Source: Cytophagales bacterium (GTDB lineage Bacteria > Bacteroidota > Bacteroidia > Cytophagales > Bernardetiaceae). Taken from it: a stretch of DNA of 64,000 nucleotides. Of this stretch, positions 63,120 to 64,000 are shown one piece after another (within the stretch, counting starts at the first letter, position 1; every line of letters starts with the position of its first letter). The notes beneath the pieces were generated by a model. The model made no database searches and was not told where the DNA came from. It saw only the letters and a program-made list of their open reading frames with translations. The stretch spans positions 62,001 to 126,000 of the forward strand of contig JAAFJX010000005.1 in the NCBI GenBank assembly GCA_013299045.1, in the 5' to 3' direction. Both the position numbers and the translations under genes were made by a program.

Positions 63120-64000
63120 ATGTTTTGTCTGTTCTTTGACAAATATTTTTGGTGCTTGGTGCTGCTTGCTTGCACACAGGCTGTATTTGGGCAAGTTTCA
63201 TCATTTACCATAGAGTTTAAGAACGCGGATAATCAAAAAATTGAGCTCCTGAGCCGTCATACAGACAGCATTTCGGCGTTGTTTTTTATAGACAAATTTT
63301 TGCAAAAAAATCTACTCAACAAAGGCTTTTTGGCTGCCAAGATTTTAACGAAAGATTACGACGCACCAAGTAAAAGATACAAGGTTACTTACCACCCTGG
63401 CAGGCAATACAAATGGCTGAGGCTTGGAAGTGGTAATTTGCCACAAACCCTCTTGGCAAAAAGCCGCATCAACTTGCTCAATTACAGCGGAGCGCTCTTA
63501 AAGTGGCAGGAGTATGAGCATTTGTGCGAGCGTGTTTTGGCGGTATGCCAGAATAACGGTTTACCATTTGCTTCTATTCGTTTGGATTCCATAAAAGTCG
63601 ATTCGAGCCATGTATCGGCGGTTTTGAACTTTCAAAAAGGAGATTTTATTTGTTTTGATAGTCTCACAAACAGCGAGAAGTTACCCATCAATTCTGTTTT
63701 CTTGGCGCGCTATCTGCGAATGCGCAAAGAACAGGCTTATCATGAAAGCGCCCTCCGCAAAAGCCATTTATTGCTTCGTAATCTGCCATTTCTGGAGGTG
63801 CTAAAGCCTGCCGAAGTCATCTTTAAGGATAACAAAGCCTATCCTATCCTTTATGCCAGAACCCGAAAGGCCAGCGAAATAGACGGCACATTGGGTTTTA
63901 TGCCCAACGAAGCACAATCTGGCCGCATTTTGCTTACGGGGCAGGTGCGCCTGAATCTGCAAAACATCTTGAATACAGGCAAAAGCATACAGGTTTTTTG
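63120..64000 (+). CDS. Outer-membrane assembly-like (TamA/BamA-type) protein, cut by the window edge
   Basis: The frame is open from ATG at 63120 to the right edge, 293 codons without a stop. It starts with a signal peptide (CLVLLACTQAVFGQVSS). The pattern of about 70-80-residue blocks resembles POTRA domains: LLNKGFLAAKILTKDYDAPSKRYKVTYHPGRQYKW and CQNNGLPFASIRLDSIKVDSSHVSAVLNFQKGDF. The next part (KSHLLLRNLPFLEVLKPAEVIF) fits the last POTRA before a barrel. The barrel itself would lie beyond the window. The call is by resemblance. Confidence 0.65.
   Translation, partial: MFCLFFDKYFWCLVLLACTQAVFGQVSSFTIEFKNADNQKIELLSRHTDSISALFFIDKFLQKNLLNKGFLAAKILTKDYDAPSKRYKVTYHPGRQYKWLRLGSGNLPQTLLAKSRINLLNYSGALLKWQEYEHLCERVLAVCQNNGLPFASIRLDSIKVDSSHVSAVLNFQKGDFICFDSLTNSEKLPINSVFLARYLRMRKEQAYHESALRKSHLLLRNLPFLEVLKPAEVIFKDNKAYPILYARTRKASEIDGTLGFMPNEAQSGRILLTGQVRLNLQNILNTGKSIQVF

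Noticed and set aside
1-64000. CRISPR array
   Set aside because: No set of regularly spaced direct repeats with unique spacers was seen on reading through the window.

Overview
The window looks like chromosomal DNA of a Bacteroidota bacterium, probably a gliding or filamentous member of the Cytophagales. The evidence is a type IX secretion channel (PorV), a secreted protein with a type IX-like C-terminal domain, a DUF4290 protein, 7TM-DISM/SpoIIE signalling, many SpI/SpII-exported proteins of unknown function, and repeated promoters of the Bacteroidota form TTTG-N19/20-TAnnTTTG. There is no rRNA, prophage, CRISPR array or intact insertion sequence. Most genes are single or in pairs, separated by AT-rich spacers with clear hairpin terminators.

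Layout. 0-12.3 kb: secreted protein, an AtpI-like protein with ATP synthase subunit a (followed at once by a terminator), PorV, a Gly-Leu-Gly tRNA array, a CpcT/CpeT-like protein, cyanophycinase, a beta-helix lipoprotein, RlmB, a cytochrome c fusion, an MBL hydrolase and a membrane-bound spermidine-synthase-like protein. 12.3-20.9 kb: a low-complexity lipoprotein, tRNA-Val, a MORN-like protein, PyrB, the Tyr-Gly-Thr-tuf operon, two unknown genes, tRNA-Asp, a membrane PD-(D/E)XK protein and a Fur regulator. 21-34 kb: a 1688-residue exported protein, UvrC, an NtrC-type regulator without an HTH, a secreted unknown, an MFS transporter, RecF and an outer-membrane protein. 34-45 kb: an orphan contractile-injection tail-tube protein, MscL, a lytic transglycosylase, a 7TM-GAF-SpoIIE phosphatase, a small membrane protein, DUF4290 and a TPR-CHAT protein. 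45-57 kb: a membrane protein, acyl-CoA dehydrogenase, NrdB, an orphan gp25 baseplate protein, RfbC, a STAS-like protein, an FAH hydrolase, a secreted protein, an Fn3-like lipoprotein, FolK, a pseudo-receiver, an acyltransferase and RNase P RNA. 57-64 kb: a GNAT-like protein with ABC-F, an SDR, a membrane GH18 protein and the start of an outer-membrane assembly-like protein.

Three features stand out. First, two structural genes of a contractile injection system (tail tube and gp25) lie about 15 kb apart among unrelated genes, suggesting a dispersed injection system. Second, a family of short repeats with TAGTCKTCCCTTAAAA ends sits in at least five intergenic places; two copies share about 120 bp and resemble the right end of a decayed insertion sequence, and two copies supply the stop codon of the gene beside them. 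Third, several proteins have altered catalytic or domain features: the sigma-54 activator, the receiver, the SDR and the PD-(D/E)XK membrane fusion.

All calls come from reading the sequence and recalling families; no database search was run.
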